Source of the DNA: a virus
Reading direction: 5' to 3' (one strand)
Length of the DNA stretch: 64,000 bases
Virus record (IMG/VR): IMGVR_UViG_3300019124_000103
Coordinates: 18,501 to 82,500 of that record
Of this stretch, positions 1 to 9,193 are shown one piece after another. The notes under the pieces are model-generated. The model did no database searches. It was not told where the DNA came from and saw only the letters and a program-made list of their open reading frames with translations. The position numbers and the translations under genes were made by a program. Positions within the stretch are counted from its first letter, which is position 1, and every line of letters begins with the position of its first letter.

Positions 1-1
1 T

Positions 2-697
2 GACCTGATCGAGCGACCGGACCAGTACGACCACGTGTGGGAGGGCGGCTACGCCACAGTGGTGGAGGGTGCTTACTACGCTGCTTCACTGACTGAGGCC
101 AAGGCCAAGGGTCGGATCGGGAAGGTTCCTGCCGACCCGCTGATGACGATTCGCCTGTTCGCCGACATCGGCGGAACGGGGGCAAGGGCGGACGCCTTCA
201 CCCTCTGGGCTGCGCAGTTCATCGGCCTGGAGATCCGGGTTCTCGACTACTACGAGGCGGTAGGGCAACCTTTGGCGGCGCACCTGGCGTGGTGTCGGGA
301 GCGTGGCTACACGCCGGACAAGGCGCAGTTCTGGCTTCCGCACGACGGGAGCACGCAGGACAAGGTCTACGACGTGTCCTACGAGTCCGCACTGAAAGCG
401 GCGGGCTACAAGGTCACGGTCGTACCGAACCAAGGCAAAGGGGCGGCGAAGGCGCGCATTGAAGCGGCCAGGCGCCTATTCCCGAGCATCTGGTTCAACG
501 CAGAGACAACGGAAGCCGGCCGGGCTGCGCTGGGCTGGTATCACGAGAAGCGAGACCAGGAACGCGACATCGGCCTGGGTCCGAATCACGACTGGTCAAG
601 CCACGGAGCAGACAGCTTCGGCCTGATGTGCGTGGTCTACGAGCCGCCGAAAGAGCTGAAGCCGCTGCCCCCCATCAAGCGACGTTTCGTCGTCTAA
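2..697 (+). CDS. terL: Terminase large subunit, C-terminal nuclease part (phage A, 5' end outside window)
   Basis: This is the end of the DNA-packaging motor protein. The reading frame is open to the left edge of the window, so the ATPase domain lies outside it. The visible part starts with ERPDQYDHVWEGGY, the segment that links ATPase and nuclease domains in large terminases. It continues with FADIGGTGARADA, an RNase H-like strand whose Asp would bind metal, and ends with a DSFGLM segment typical of the last nuclease helix. It does not resemble the phage B terminase at 41502, so the packaging modules are unrelated. Family assignment is from motifs only. Confidence 0.88.
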   Translation, partial: DLIERPDQYDHVWEGGYATVVEGAYYAASLTEAKAKGRIGKVPADPLMTIRLFADIGGTGARADAFTLWAAQFIGLEIRVLDYYEAVGQPLAAHLAWCRERGYTPDKAQFWLPHDGSTQDKVYDVSYESALKAAGYKVTVVPNQGKGAAKARIEAARRLFPSIWFNAETTEAGRAALGWYHEKRDQERDIGLGPNHDWSSHGADSFGLMCVVYEPPKELKPLPPIKRRFVV

Positions 698-699
698 AC

Positions 700-966
700 A
701 TGACCCTCGAAGACCAAATTGCGGCCCTGCTAGCAGAGGCCGAGCCGCTGCGTTGCCTGCCGGATGAAGAGGCCGAGGCCAAGGGTCTGCCTGCGCTGGT
801 GGATCGGATCAATGCGCTGCGCGTGCTGCAGGGTGAGCGCGCTGCGTTTATGGCATCGGTGGCCAGCCTGGAGCTGACCGAGGAGCGCGAGCAGGAAATC
901 GCCGCGCAAGTGCAACGGACCCAAGAGGCCAAGCGCCGCGGCCGCCCGCCCAAGGCAAAGGAGTGA
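700..966 (+). CDS. Small phage protein with AT-hook-like tail
   Basis: An 88-residue, charged, helix-rich protein of unknown function. The ATG lies two bases after the terminase stop, which makes it the natural start; an in-frame extension would run back into the terminase gene. The C-terminus contains KRRGRPPK, an AT-hook-like sequence that can grip the minor groove of DNA. Its position between terminase and portal would suit an accessory packaging or DNA-binding role, but that is only inferred. Confidence 0.7.
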   Translation: MTLEDQIAALLAEAEPLRCLPDEEAEAKGLPALVDRINALRVLQGERAAFMASVASLELTEEREQEIAAQVQRTQEAKRRGRPPKAKE

Positions 967-968
967 CC

Positions 969-1178
969 ATGCCCAAGTGCGACCTCTGCGAAGCGCAGGC
1001 CGTCTATCAGGACATTACCGGCGACTACTGCCACAAGCACAACGACGCCTTGCGCCCGGCCTATTTCCAACACTTGGATCGCGGCGGCAAGCCTGAATCG
1101 TGGCGCTCCAGCGCTGCGAAGCAAAAGGCAGTTGGCGCCCACCTGTTGCTGCGCAAAAGCGTCGGCCTGCCCGTATGA
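969..1178 (+). CDS. Small Cys/His zinc-binding-type protein
   Basis: A 69-residue protein that begins with CDLC and then CHKH about 15 residues later, a likely zinc site. The start is chosen at the ATG because AAAGGAG lies five bases upstream, overlapping the stop of the preceding gene; a GTG two codons earlier is the alternative. Function unknown; it is cotranscribed with the terminase and portal genes. Confidence 0.65.
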   Translation: MPKCDLCEAQAVYQDITGDYCHKHNDALRPAYFQHLDRGGKPESWRSSAAKQKAVGAHLLLRKSVGLPV

Positions 1179-1199
1179 CTGTGCGCCAAGAGAACGTCA

Positions 1200-3353
1200 A
1201 TGTCTAAGATGTCCGACGATCAACTGTTGTCCCAGCTAGAGACGCTGGAGCGGCAGGCGACCGGCTTCTATGGCGGGGAAATCGCCAGCGAACAAGCGCG
1301 GGCGATGGACTATTACTTGGGTAAGCCCTTCGGCACAGAGGAAGAGGGCCGCTCGCAGGTCATCAGCTCGGACGTGTGGGATGTGGTCGAAGGACTCACG
1401 CCCATGGTTCTGAAGCCGTTTGTCGCATCTGAAGACGTGGTTCGCTTCCAGCCGATGGGGCCGGAAGACGAAGAGGCGGCAGAACAAGAGTCGGACTACA
1501 TCAACCATGTCGTTACCCAGAAGAACGACGTGTTTGAGCAGCTCGTCACCTGGGTTAAGACCGGCCTTCTGGCGAAAAACGGTGTCGTCAAATACTGGTG
1601 GGAGCAGTCTCGCCGCGTGGAGATCGAGCGCTATTACGGCCTGACCGACGACGAGATGGCGATGCTCGCGTCCGATGAGGACGTGGAGATCGTCGAGCAC
1701 ACCGAGAACCAGGCTGTCGAGGAAATCCCGCAGCCTGACGGCTCGGTGGTTCAGGCGCCCGTCTCGACTCACGATGTCACGCTGCGCATCACCCGCAGTC
1801 AGGGTGAGCCGCGTTACGAGGTGGTTCCGCCCGAGGAATTCCTGATCTCCCGGGACGCCCGTTCGGTCAACCCGAAGCACGCCCGCTTCGTCGAGCACAG
1901 AAAGCTCGTGACCCTCTCGGAACTCCGAGAGATGGGCTATGACGTGGACGACGACATCAACGACGGGGACACACAAGACCCGTCGATGTCGGAGCAGTAC
2001 CAGGCACGCCGGGAGACGGACGAACAGGGGTTCGGCGGGGAGGGTGAAGACCCGTCGCTAAAAGAGGTGGTTCTCCGTGAGGCGTATGTCCGCGTGGACT
2101 ACGACGGCGACGGCATCGCCGAGCTTCGGAAAATCTGCCGCGTGGGCCGGAAGATCCTGGCGAACGAGGAAACCGAAGAGATCCCGTTCTGCGCTTGGAC
2201 GCCTTACCAGCAGCCGTTCAAGTTCTACGGCCGGTCTCCAGCGGATGAGACCTGCGAAATCCAGTTGATCAAGAGCACGGTTCTCCGTCAGACGATGGAC
2301 AACCTCTACACGATCAACAACAACCGCAACTTCGTCTCGGACAAGGTCAACCTCGACGACCTTCTGGATAACCAGATCGCCGGGGTGGTTCGGGTTCAGG
2401 GCGACAACGTGGGCTCGCATGTGATGCCGGCCCCGATCACGCCCATCGGGAACATCACGCTGCCCATCGTCGAGTATTTCGACAGCGCAAAAGAGAACCG
2501 CACCGGCTTCACCCGCTACAACCAAGGCACTGACTCCAACAGCCTGAACAAGACGGCTACGGGTGTTCGACTGATCACTGAGGCGGGGAACCAGCGGGTG
2601 GACATCATCGCCCGCAGCTTCGCTGAAACCGGCCTGAAGCAGCTGATGCTGGGCATTCACGGGTTGTGCCGCCGTCACTCGACCAAGGCCGAGGTGACGC
2701 GGCTACGGGGTAAGTGGGTGCAGATCGACCCGCGGTCGTGGAAGACCCGCTACGACATGACCGTCAGCGTGGGTCTCGGGTCTGCAGACAAACAAATGCA
2801 GCTCCAGGGCATCCAGATGCTGATGATGGAGCAGAAAGCCCTCGCTCAAGCGGGCATCGTCCAGCCGAAGAACTTCTACGCAGCCGCAGCCAAGATGGCC
2901 GAGGCGGTGGGCTACAAGAACCCCGAACAGTTCTTCACCCCACCCCCGGAAGAACCGACGCCTCCGCCCGATCCTCGGGACGATCCGCAGTTCATCCTGG
3001 AAGCAACCAAGCTCCAGCACGATGAGGCTCGATTGAGGCTTGAGGCCATCAAGGCAGAGAAGCAATACGAGATTGACCGCATGGTCGCGGAGACGGGCGC
3101 CTCAAAGGCAACGGCCGAGATCGCGCTTAAAGCAGAACTGCAGGGCCACAACATGCAACTGCAGATCCTGCAGGCGCTGCAATCGCTCCAGCAGTCTCAA
3201 CACGACATGCAAAGAGCCCTGGCTGAGATGCAGATGAAGGCCCAAGGCCAGGCACACAGCCAGGCGATGGCAGAACACGGCGCTGCTTTGTCGGAGCAGC
3301 AGATGCACGCACAAGCGATGGCCGAACAAGCGGGGTCCGATGGACAAGCATGA
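1200..3353 (+). CDS. Portal protein (phage A)
   Basis: A 717-residue portal, the dodecameric ring at the head vertex through which DNA enters and leaves. The N-terminal half has the pattern of large podovirus/SU10-type portals (SSDVWDVVEGLTPMVLKPF near residue 60, then a block describing a bound tail of acidic residues). The last 150 residues are Gln/Met/Ala-rich and predicted to be helical, as expected for the portal barrel. It sits between terminase and scaffold, the usual place. It is clearly different from the phage B portal at 42935. The family name is a motif-level judgement. Confidence 0.85.
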   Translation: MSKMSDDQLLSQLETLERQATGFYGGEIASEQARAMDYYLGKPFGTEEEGRSQVISSDVWDVVEGLTPMVLKPFVASEDVVRFQPMGPEDEEAAEQESDYINHVVTQKNDVFEQLVTWVKTGLLAKNGVVKYWWEQSRRVEIERYYGLTDDEMAMLASDEDVEIVEHTENQAVEEIPQPDGSVVQAPVSTHDVTLRITRSQGEPRYEVVPPEEFLISRDARSVNPKHARFVEHRKLVTLSELREMGYDVDDDINDGDTQDPSMSEQYQARRETDEQGFGGEGEDPSLKEVVLREAYVRVDYDGDGIAELRKICRVGRKILANEETEEIPFCAWTPYQQPFKFYGRSPADETCEIQLIKSTVLRQTMDNLYTINNNRNFVSDKVNLDDLLDNQIAGVVRVQGDNVGSHVMPAPITPIGNITLPIVEYFDSAKENRTGFTRYNQGTDSNSLNKTATGVRLITEAGNQRVDIIARSFAETGLKQLMLGIHGLCRRHSTKAEVTRLRGKWVQIDPRSWKTRYDMTVSVGLGSADKQMQLQGIQMLMMEQKALAQAGIVQPKNFYAAAAKMAEAVGYKNPEQFFTPPPEEPTPPPDPRDDPQFILEATKLQHDEARLRLEAIKAEKQYEIDRMVAETGASKATAEIALKAELQGHNMQLQILQALQSLQQSQHDMQRALAEMQMKAQGQAHSQAMAEHGAALSEQQMHAQAMAEQAGSDGQA

Positions 3354-3618
3354 ACAAGCGGTGATGCGCGGTGAAGAGGCCCAGCGGCTTCTGAACAGCG
3401 AGATGCTGCAACAGGCGTTCTCTGACACCCGCTCCGCGATCCTAGAAGCGTGGTCAAAGCTGCCCACGAGTGACACCGAGAACGCAAAGGATCTGCATCG
3501 CATGGTCAAGCTCTTGGACCGCGTACAGACGTGCATTCGAGAGCATGTGGCGACCGGAAAGATCGCCCAGAAGCAGATCGAACAGGTGTCGAAACCCAGC
3601 ATTTGGCGGCGAGGGTGA
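3340..3618 (+). CDS. Hypothetical helical protein next to portal
   Basis: A 92-residue, mostly helical protein whose start overlaps the portal stop by 14 bases, so it is probably translationally coupled. No recognisable domain. Its stop overlaps the start of the next gene (TGATG). Being between portal and scaffold, it may take part in head assembly, but nothing in the sequence proves this. Confidence 0.7.
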   Translation: MDKHEQAVMRGEEAQRLLNSEMLQQAFSDTRSAILEAWSKLPTSDTENAKDLHRMVKLLDRVQTCIREHVATGKIAQKQIEQVSKPSIWRRG

Positions 3619-3935
3619 TGAAGAAGCTATCGCTGCGCCCGTACAACGGCAACCTGTTCGTCTGCCGGACGCAGGCGGACTACCTCCGCTCGCACGCCCG
3701 CGTGTTCCGTACCCCGGATGTCCTTACCTGCGCGACGGAAGGCCGTTTCGCGGGGGGCGAGGGGCACGACGGCATTTGGACCTACCTTGTGTGGGCAGAG
3801 AAGCCGCACACCTTAGCTCACGAGCTTTCGCATGTGGTGTTGCACCTCTTCGAGCGCTGCGGGATCGATCCGCGTGAGGCAGGCGGCGAACCCTTCTGCT
3901 ACATGCTCTCCCAGCTGATGCTGGAGGCCAACTAA
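3618..3935 (+). CDS. HExxH metallopeptidase-like small protein
   Basis: A 105-residue protein with HELSH at about residue 66, the zinc-binding HExxH signature, preceded by the hydrophobic strand TYLVWAEKP and followed some 20 residues later by a GGEPFCYM segment whose Glu could be the third ligand. The start ATG overlaps the upstream stop. It could act as a small protease during head maturation or be a degenerate ImmA-type protein. No other candidate prohead protease is seen in the phage A head module. Function is inferred from the motif and location only. Confidence 0.65.
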   Translation: MKKLSLRPYNGNLFVCRTQADYLRSHARVFRTPDVLTCATEGRFAGGEGHDGIWTYLVWAEKPHTLAHELSHVVLHLFERCGIDPREAGGEPFCYMLSQLMLEAN

Positions 3936-3968
3936 CAAGCCGCTGGCGACCCGCCAGCATCCCCCGAA

Positions 3969-3991
3969 GCCCGCCACTGAGCGGGCTTTTT
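3969..3991 (+). terminator. Rho-independent terminator before scaffold gene
   Basis: GCCCGC, a six-base loop, GCGGGC and a run of five T. It separates the portal group from scaffold and capsid, and probably sets transcript levels for the capsid genes rather than ending the whole late transcript. Confidence 0.75.
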
Positions 3992-4009
3992 CATTTCTGG
4001 AGTTAACGC

Positions 4010-4972
4010 ATGAGTGAAGTGCCGACCCCGGAGACTCAGAACCCGCAAGGGGAACCTGACGATTCGGGAAGCCTTGACGCAGCGGCAGCCGCTTTCGCGG
4101 CACGCGTGGAGCCTGAAGAGGCCCCCAAATCATCTAACGAGGAAGCCGATCCGGACCCCGAGTCCGCAGAGGAATCGACCGAGGAAGCCGACGAGGCCGA
4201 CCCTCAGGAAGAGGACGAAGCGGGTGAACTCGTGGAGGTGGAAATTGACGGCGTGAAGGTCAGCCTCCCACCTGACCAGGCCGACAAGCTTCAAAAAGGC
4301 TATCTCCGCCAGTCCGACTACTCGCGTCGCATGAACGAGGTGACGGAGAAGGAGAAAGCCTACACGCAGCGCATCGAGATCGCCGAAAAGCTGGTCGAGG
4401 GTGCCGAGAAGTACGCCAAGGCTCTTGCCGAGGTGAACAGCATCGACGCCGAGATCAAGCAATTCGAGTCGGTCAACTGGCAGCAGCTCGAAAGAGAAGA
4501 CCCCTCGCGGGCCTCTCTGATGGCTGTGAAGCTGATGCGCCTGCAACAAGCCCGACAGGACGCGGTGAACCAAGCTCAAAGCGTGGACCGCGAGATCGCA
4601 GAACACCGAATGAAGGACATCGACGCCAAGCGGGCCGAGATGGACAAGGTGTTGCGCAAGGAACTGAAGGGCTGGGGTGACGAACTGGGAGTGGAGATCA
4701 CGAAGTACGCCCTTGATACGGGCTGGACTCGTGAAGCTCTGTCGTCGCTCACCGATCCGCAAGTGGTGATCGCTTTGGACAAGGCCCGTCGTTTCGACGC
4801 TCTGCAAAAGAGCAAGGAAACCATCAAGGCCAAGGCCAAGGAAGCACCTCCTGTCGTGAAGCCTGGAGCTTCAAGGCCTTCGGTTGACAAGAAAACCGAG
4901 GCCATGAGCCGGCTTCGCAAATCTGGCTCTATGGACGACGCAGAAGCGGCGTTCCTCGCAAGGATGAATTGA
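4010..4972 (+). CDS. Scaffolding protein (phage A)
   Basis: A 320-residue protein with a strongly acidic first 80 residues (runs of Glu/Asp with few hydrophobics), a short folded segment around VEIDGVKVSLP, a long coiled-coil middle and a basic tail. This composition, and the place directly before the capsid gene, is typical of podovirus scaffolds that guide capsid assembly and are then removed. GGAG lies eight bases before the ATG. No sequence similarity to the phage B scaffold (44898) is visible. Confidence 0.8.
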   Translation: MSEVPTPETQNPQGEPDDSGSLDAAAAAFAARVEPEEAPKSSNEEADPDPESAEESTEEADEADPQEEDEAGELVEVEIDGVKVSLPPDQADKLQKGYLRQSDYSRRMNEVTEKEKAYTQRIEIAEKLVEGAEKYAKALAEVNSIDAEIKQFESVNWQQLEREDPSRASLMAVKLMRLQQARQDAVNQAQSVDREIAEHRMKDIDAKRAEMDKVLRKELKGWGDELGVEITKYALDTGWTREALSSLTDPQVVIALDKARRFDALQKSKETIKAKAKEAPPVVKPGASRPSVDKKTEAMSRLRKSGSMDDAEAAFLARMN

Positions 4973-4973
4973 A

Positions 4974-5924
4974 ATGGCTGTTCCAACCAATACCCTGCAG
5001 ACTTACCAGTCTTCGTACAACGCCGAGGATGTCACCGACATCATCATGAACATCAGCCCGGTGGACACGCCGCTGCTGACGATGGCGAAGAAGGGCGAAG
5101 CTGAAGCCACCTACACCGAGTGGCCGATTGAATCGCTGGCTGCCGCTGACGGCACGAACGCGAACATCGAAGGCGACGACGCGACCACGGACGCTTCGAC
5201 GACCCCCAGCCGTGTGGGCAACTACACGCAGCTGGTGGATAAGGTGTTCCAAGTCTCCACGACTCAGGACGCGATCAAGAAGTACGGCGCCAAGAACGAA
5301 TTCGCCCGCCAGAAGGCCAAGAAGGGCAAAGAGCTGAAGCGCGACATGGAAACCATCATGTTGCGCAACCAGGCGCGTGTGGTGGGTGCCGCTGGTGTCG
5401 CTCAGTTGATGCGCGGTCTGCCGTCTTGGTACGCGACCAACGCCAACCGCGGCGCCGGTGGTGCGAACGGTTCGGCCTCCACGGCTGCGACCGATGGCAC
5501 TCAGCGCAACTTCACCGAAGCGCTGTTCCGCGCCACGCTGGTGACGGCGATCACCAACGCCAACGAGCTGCCCTCGGTGGTGATGGCTGGCCCCGCCAAC
5601 CGCGCCAACCTCTCGACCCAACTGTCCGGCAACTCGACTCGTTTCTACGAGTTGAAGGACGGCCAGCTGAATGCGTCGATCTCGGTGTATCGCTCCGACT
5701 ACGGCCCGCTGAAGTTCGTGATGAACCGCTTCCAGCGGGAGCGGGACATGCACTTCATCAACCCGGATTACTTGCAGATCCGGACGCTGGAGCCGATGCA
5801 GTACCAAGACCTGGCGAAGACCGGTCTGTCGCGCCGCGGCCAGATGTGGACCAACTTTACGTTGGCCGTGCTGAACGAGGGCGCCCACGCTGTTCTCGCT
5901 GACTTGAACACCGCTGTTCTGTAA
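4974..5924 (+). CDS. Major capsid protein, SU10/DUF5309 type (phage A)
   Basis: A 316-residue protein starting with NTLQTYQSSYNAEDVTDII and ISPVDTPLL, the conserved N-terminal signature of the SU10-type (DUF5309) capsid family. HK97-fold shell protein; the later RDMHFINPDYLQIRTLEP segment is also family-typical. It follows the scaffold with one base between genes and is closed by a strong terminator, as highly expressed capsid genes often are. The phage B capsid belongs to another family. Confidence 0.88.
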   Translation: MAVPTNTLQTYQSSYNAEDVTDIIMNISPVDTPLLTMAKKGEAEATYTEWPIESLAAADGTNANIEGDDATTDASTTPSRVGNYTQLVDKVFQVSTTQDAIKKYGAKNEFARQKAKKGKELKRDMETIMLRNQARVVGAAGVAQLMRGLPSWYATNANRGAGGANGSASTAATDGTQRNFTEALFRATLVTAITNANELPSVVMAGPANRANLSTQLSGNSTRFYELKDGQLNASISVYRSDYGPLKFVMNRFQRERDMHFINPDYLQIRTLEPMQYQDLAKTGLSRRGQMWTNFTLAVLNEGAHAVLADLNTAVL

Positions 5925-5942
5925 AGAGCGGGTGTTCCCAAC

Positions 5943-5975
5943 AAGGGGAGTCCTTCGGGGCTCCCCTTTTCTTTT
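5943..5975 (+). terminator. Strong terminator after capsid gene
   Basis: A nine-pair GC-rich stem (GGGGAGTCC with GGGGCTCCCC) closed by a TTCG tetraloop and followed by TTTTCTTTT. A textbook intrinsic terminator. Confidence 0.9.
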
Positions 5976-5985
5976 GGTGTGACGT

Positions 5986-6339
5986 ATGGCTGAACGCGAG
6001 TATCTGGGCGGCGTGACGAACACGACGCTTCACTTTGAAGACGACAAGATGATCGTCGAAGAGGTGGTGGACGCAGAGCCGATCCTCGACTTCGCCCATG
6101 CGGCGCGCAACCATCGCTTCTCTGCCGATGTGTGCGACGGGATGATGCGCCACGAGGCGGAAATCCCCTGGCCGGTCTTCATCGAGGAATGCCGTAAGCG
6201 CGGGCTTCCCCCGACCATCTTTGGGTCTGAGCTGGGCGATATGGTCATCGACTCCATCGTCAACGACCCGCAATACGCGAAGTTCCGCACCGCTCCGACT
6301 CAACGCGACGCCCGCGTGCGCATCAAGGGGGCTCGGTAA
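5986..6339 (+). CDS. Hypothetical phage structural-region protein
   Basis: A 117-residue protein of unknown function between capsid and tailspike. It starts with a beta-rich stretch (VTNTTLHFEDDKMIVEEVV), followed by helices; no domain is recognised. The stop overlaps the next start (TAATG). Genes in this place in SU10-like phages are often small virion or head-completion proteins, so that is a weak guess. Confidence 0.6.
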   Translation: MAEREYLGGVTNTTLHFEDDKMIVEEVVDAEPILDFAHAARNHRFSADVCDGMMRHEAEIPWPVFIEECRKRGLPPTIFGSELGDMVIDSIVNDPQYAKFRTAPTQRDARVRIKGAR

Positions 6340-8516
6340 TGCAGCAGTACCGCAACAGCGTCCGTACGCTGTACGGGCGAGCCGTGCCCGGCGCGAGCAT
6401 CACGGTGCGGCGGTCAGATGGGTCGCTAGCGACGATCTACAACGACAACGGCATCACGCCTCGCGGTAACCCCTTCGCTGCTGGTCAGGACGGGGAATAC
6501 AGCTTCTACGCTGAGAACGGGCGCTATTCCATCACCGTAGTGGCGGCTGGTTATGCCACCGAGACGATTGCCGACGTTCTTCTGCACGACCCCAAAGACG
6601 TTCACGTCTTCGTCGAGGACTTCGGGGCCAAGGGTGACAACGTCACCGACTCGACAACGGCGATTCGCAACGCTTATGCGGCCTTGGTCGCCAAGGGTGG
6701 CGGGACGCTGCATTTCGGGATGGGGCGGTTTATCGTCACCGGTGAACTGAACTTCTATCGCGCCTCGTCCACGAAGATTCCGCTTGTGATCAAGGGGTCC
6801 GACCAACTGACCACGACCATTGTGGCGGGGTTCTATGGTGCGGGCTCGGCGGTGTTCAAGTTCCAGAACGGCACCACGACCCGATGCGCAGCCACCTCGG
6901 TCATGGATCTGGGGTTCGCGTGTCAATCGACCTCGGGCGGCATCAACCCAGTGTTTATCGATGGGTTCCTGGGTGAATCGAACCTCGACCGGGTGAAGTG
7001 CGGTTCATCGAACAACACTCACGTTCGCCTCTGGTCCACTCAAAACCTCCGCTCCACAGGGCTAAAGAGCTTCTACGGCGGTCGTCACTTCAACTACAAG
7101 TCAACCGCTGGTCTCCTGTTCGACGTGGAGACGACGGGCAAGACCATCACCTGCACGAACGGAACGCCGTTCAGCGCTTCGGACGTGGGGAAGTACTTCT
7201 TCATCTTCCCGAGCGATCCGACCCGGCGAATCCGCTACACGATCAGCTCGTATGTCAGCCCGACGCAGGTTGTCTACTCCAACGCAACGGGCCTGACGCA
7301 AACCGGCGCCTTCGGTCATTTCGAGCCTGCACGTGCGGCGATGACCAGCGGGTCGAACGTCCTGACGGCTAATAGCAATTGCTTCACCAGCGACATGGTG
7401 GGGCTGGTGGTCTACGTTCGGCGGGCTCGGGCCGGGTCGTTCGGTGATGGGCTGTTGCGTGGGCAGATCACGTCGTACCTGGCGCCCAACCAAGTAACGC
7501 TGGATCAGAGCTGCAGCAACACGATCACCGACGAGTTTTTCGCGGTGGCGACGCTCGACATGGGCCAGGTGCCCGGGACAGCAGCATCGTCGGACGTGAA
7601 GATCGACAAGTTGCACATCGAGCATTACGACGGTGTGGCGCTGATCTGCCAGAACACCAACAGCTACAACATCGCGGGGAAGCTGCACGGCGAAACCCGG
7701 TCCAGCGACCACGCGAAGTCGATGTCGGCGATGTGGCTGGACGACGTAGGCGGCGATTTCGAGATCGACCTCGATTCATCCTGCACGATGGCCGATAGCC
7801 GGATCTACGCGTCGAACTTCAACGACTGCGTTCGGCTCCACAACGTCGATACCCGCGGCGTGATCCACGGCGAGGTGATCCGCACCGAGCGCTTCACCGA
7901 TCCGGGCGGATATCTGGTGGTCGAGAACGTCAACAGCACGATCGATTTCCCGTCGCCTGAATCGATGTTCATCGACGGAAACGCGGTGGTCGATCCCACC
8001 GACCCCCGTCTGGTGATGACCGGCTTCTGGAACATGCTCGGCGACTCCCAAAAGGGGCGCGTGTATGTGGGCCGAAGCTATTTCATGCCGGATGGGACGT
8101 TCGTTCCTGCCCAGCGATTGGGGGACTCGGCTTTCACCGGCACGATTGCGTGGGACGGGACAGCGCCGAGTAATCCCACTTCTCTGCGGTACCGCTGGGA
8201 GCGTGTCGGGTCGTTGGTCCGTGCGGATTTCCGCCTGGAGTACGGCACGCCAGGGGCGACCAACACGGTCGTGACGCTGACGCTTCCCACGAGCATGCCG
8301 GCGCCGGTGTTCATGTCGGGGACGGGAACAAATGAGCTGGTCGCCGTGCCGATCACGGGCCACATCGCCACCGCTCCTTCGGGTGCGGTGCCGGCGTTGG
8401 TGAAGGCCTATGTGGTTCGGAGCGGGTCAGACACCCAGCTGAAGGTGACGCTCAACAGCGGCAGCGTCAGTGCCGGTTATGCGGCTTTCTCTGTCACGTA
8501 TTGGGCGGCAGCATGA
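6339..8516 (+). CDS. Tailspike with pectate-lyase-type beta-helix (phage A)
   Basis: A 725-residue virion fibre. Residues 1-80 form a small beta domain (YGRAVPGASITVRRSDGSLA) of the type that anchors spikes to the virion. DFGAKGDNVTDSTTAIRNAY at about residue 91 is the entry motif of pectate-lyase-3 beta-helices, and GGGTLHFGMGRF follows. The middle is a long stretch of short strands, and the last 100 residues look like a jelly-roll trimerisation or carbohydrate-binding tip. Such proteins bind and cut capsular or exopolysaccharide. Substrate is unknown. Confidence 0.8.
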   Translation: MQQYRNSVRTLYGRAVPGASITVRRSDGSLATIYNDNGITPRGNPFAAGQDGEYSFYAENGRYSITVVAAGYATETIADVLLHDPKDVHVFVEDFGAKGDNVTDSTTAIRNAYAALVAKGGGTLHFGMGRFIVTGELNFYRASSTKIPLVIKGSDQLTTTIVAGFYGAGSAVFKFQNGTTTRCAATSVMDLGFACQSTSGGINPVFIDGFLGESNLDRVKCGSSNNTHVRLWSTQNLRSTGLKSFYGGRHFNYKSTAGLLFDVETTGKTITCTNGTPFSASDVGKYFFIFPSDPTRRIRYTISSYVSPTQVVYSNATGLTQTGAFGHFEPARAAMTSGSNVLTANSNCFTSDMVGLVVYVRRARAGSFGDGLLRGQITSYLAPNQVTLDQSCSNTITDEFFAVATLDMGQVPGTAASSDVKIDKLHIEHYDGVALICQNTNSYNIAGKLHGETRSSDHAKSMSAMWLDDVGGDFEIDLDSSCTMADSRIYASNFNDCVRLHNVDTRGVIHGEVIRTERFTDPGGYLVVENVNSTIDFPSPESMFIDGNAVVDPTDPRLVMTGFWNMLGDSQKGRVYVGRSYFMPDGTFVPAQRLGDSAFTGTIAWDGTAPSNPTSLRYRWERVGSLVRADFRLEYGTPGATNTVVTLTLPTSMPAPVFMSGTGTNELVAVPITGHIATAPSGAVPALVKAYVVRSGSDTQLKVTLNSGSVSAGYAAFSVTYWAAA

Positions 8517-9190
8517 CGGTCCTACTGAGTTCCGCGGATGTCCCGCCGCGAATCACCAGCTTCTCGGGGCTGCTGGAGGCGCTGACCCGCCTGATCGACG
8601 GTGAAGACACGTCGGTCTCCGATGTGTCGGTCAACACGCTCAAGCAGATCGTCAACATGGGCGAACGCCGGATCTACCGGGAAGTTCGCTCACGCCACAA
8701 CGAAAAAGCGTTCTCCGGCATCACGGTCGTGGACAACGAAGCCCCGATTCCCCCGGATTGGGAGGCTGCATCCATCGTGCATTTCGGGGGTAAGGCGCTC
8801 GCCCCGGTCGCTGAAGAGTGGCTTCGGGAGTACCTGGAGCGCGGGGCGACGGGGCCTGCCGTTTACTTCGCTGAAGCGGGGTCCAGCCTGATCTTTGCGC
8901 CCTCGGTCAGTGACGACACCGAGGTGAAGGGGCGCTATTACTGCCGGCTCCCCGACCTGACGACGGAGAACTTCTCCAGCAATCAGCTCTTTGCCGCGGA
9001 AAGCGACCTCTTCATCTACGCAGCCCTTGCGGAGAGCGGCCCGTACTTCGGCGCCGATCACATGCAGAAGATTCCCTTCTGGGAGCAGAAGTACCAGGCG
9101 GTCCGGGACCGCATCAACACGAACAAACAGCGCGCCGCGTACTCCGCTGGTCGGATGCAAGTGCGCCCGTCTACCAACTTGATGGGGTAA
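8513..9190 (+). CDS. Head-tail adaptor-like protein (phage A)
   Basis: A 225-residue protein. The first 70 residues (LLEALTRLIDGEDTSVSDV, then TLKQIVNMGERRIYREVR) and the later PPDWEAA and YYCRLPDL segments match the pattern of SU10-type adaptor proteins that form a ring under the portal. The ATG overlaps the spike stop (ATGA). It is the only gp4-like candidate in the phage A head-tail junction. Assigned by pattern memory, not by a search. Confidence 0.6.
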   Translation: MTVLLSSADVPPRITSFSGLLEALTRLIDGEDTSVSDVSVNTLKQIVNMGERRIYREVRSRHNEKAFSGITVVDNEAPIPPDWEAASIVHFGGKALAPVAEEWLREYLERGATGPAVYFAEAGSSLIFAPSVSDDTEVKGRYYCRLPDLTTENFSSNQLFAAESDLFIYAALAESGPYFGADHMQKIPFWEQKYQAVRDRINTNKQRAAYSAGRMQVRPSTNLMG

Positions 9191-9193
9191 TCA

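Noticed and set aside
4929-6023. Minus-strand frame (364 codons) across the capsid gene
   Set aside because: Runs through a strong terminator and the capsid gene; sequence is low in hydrophobic cores.
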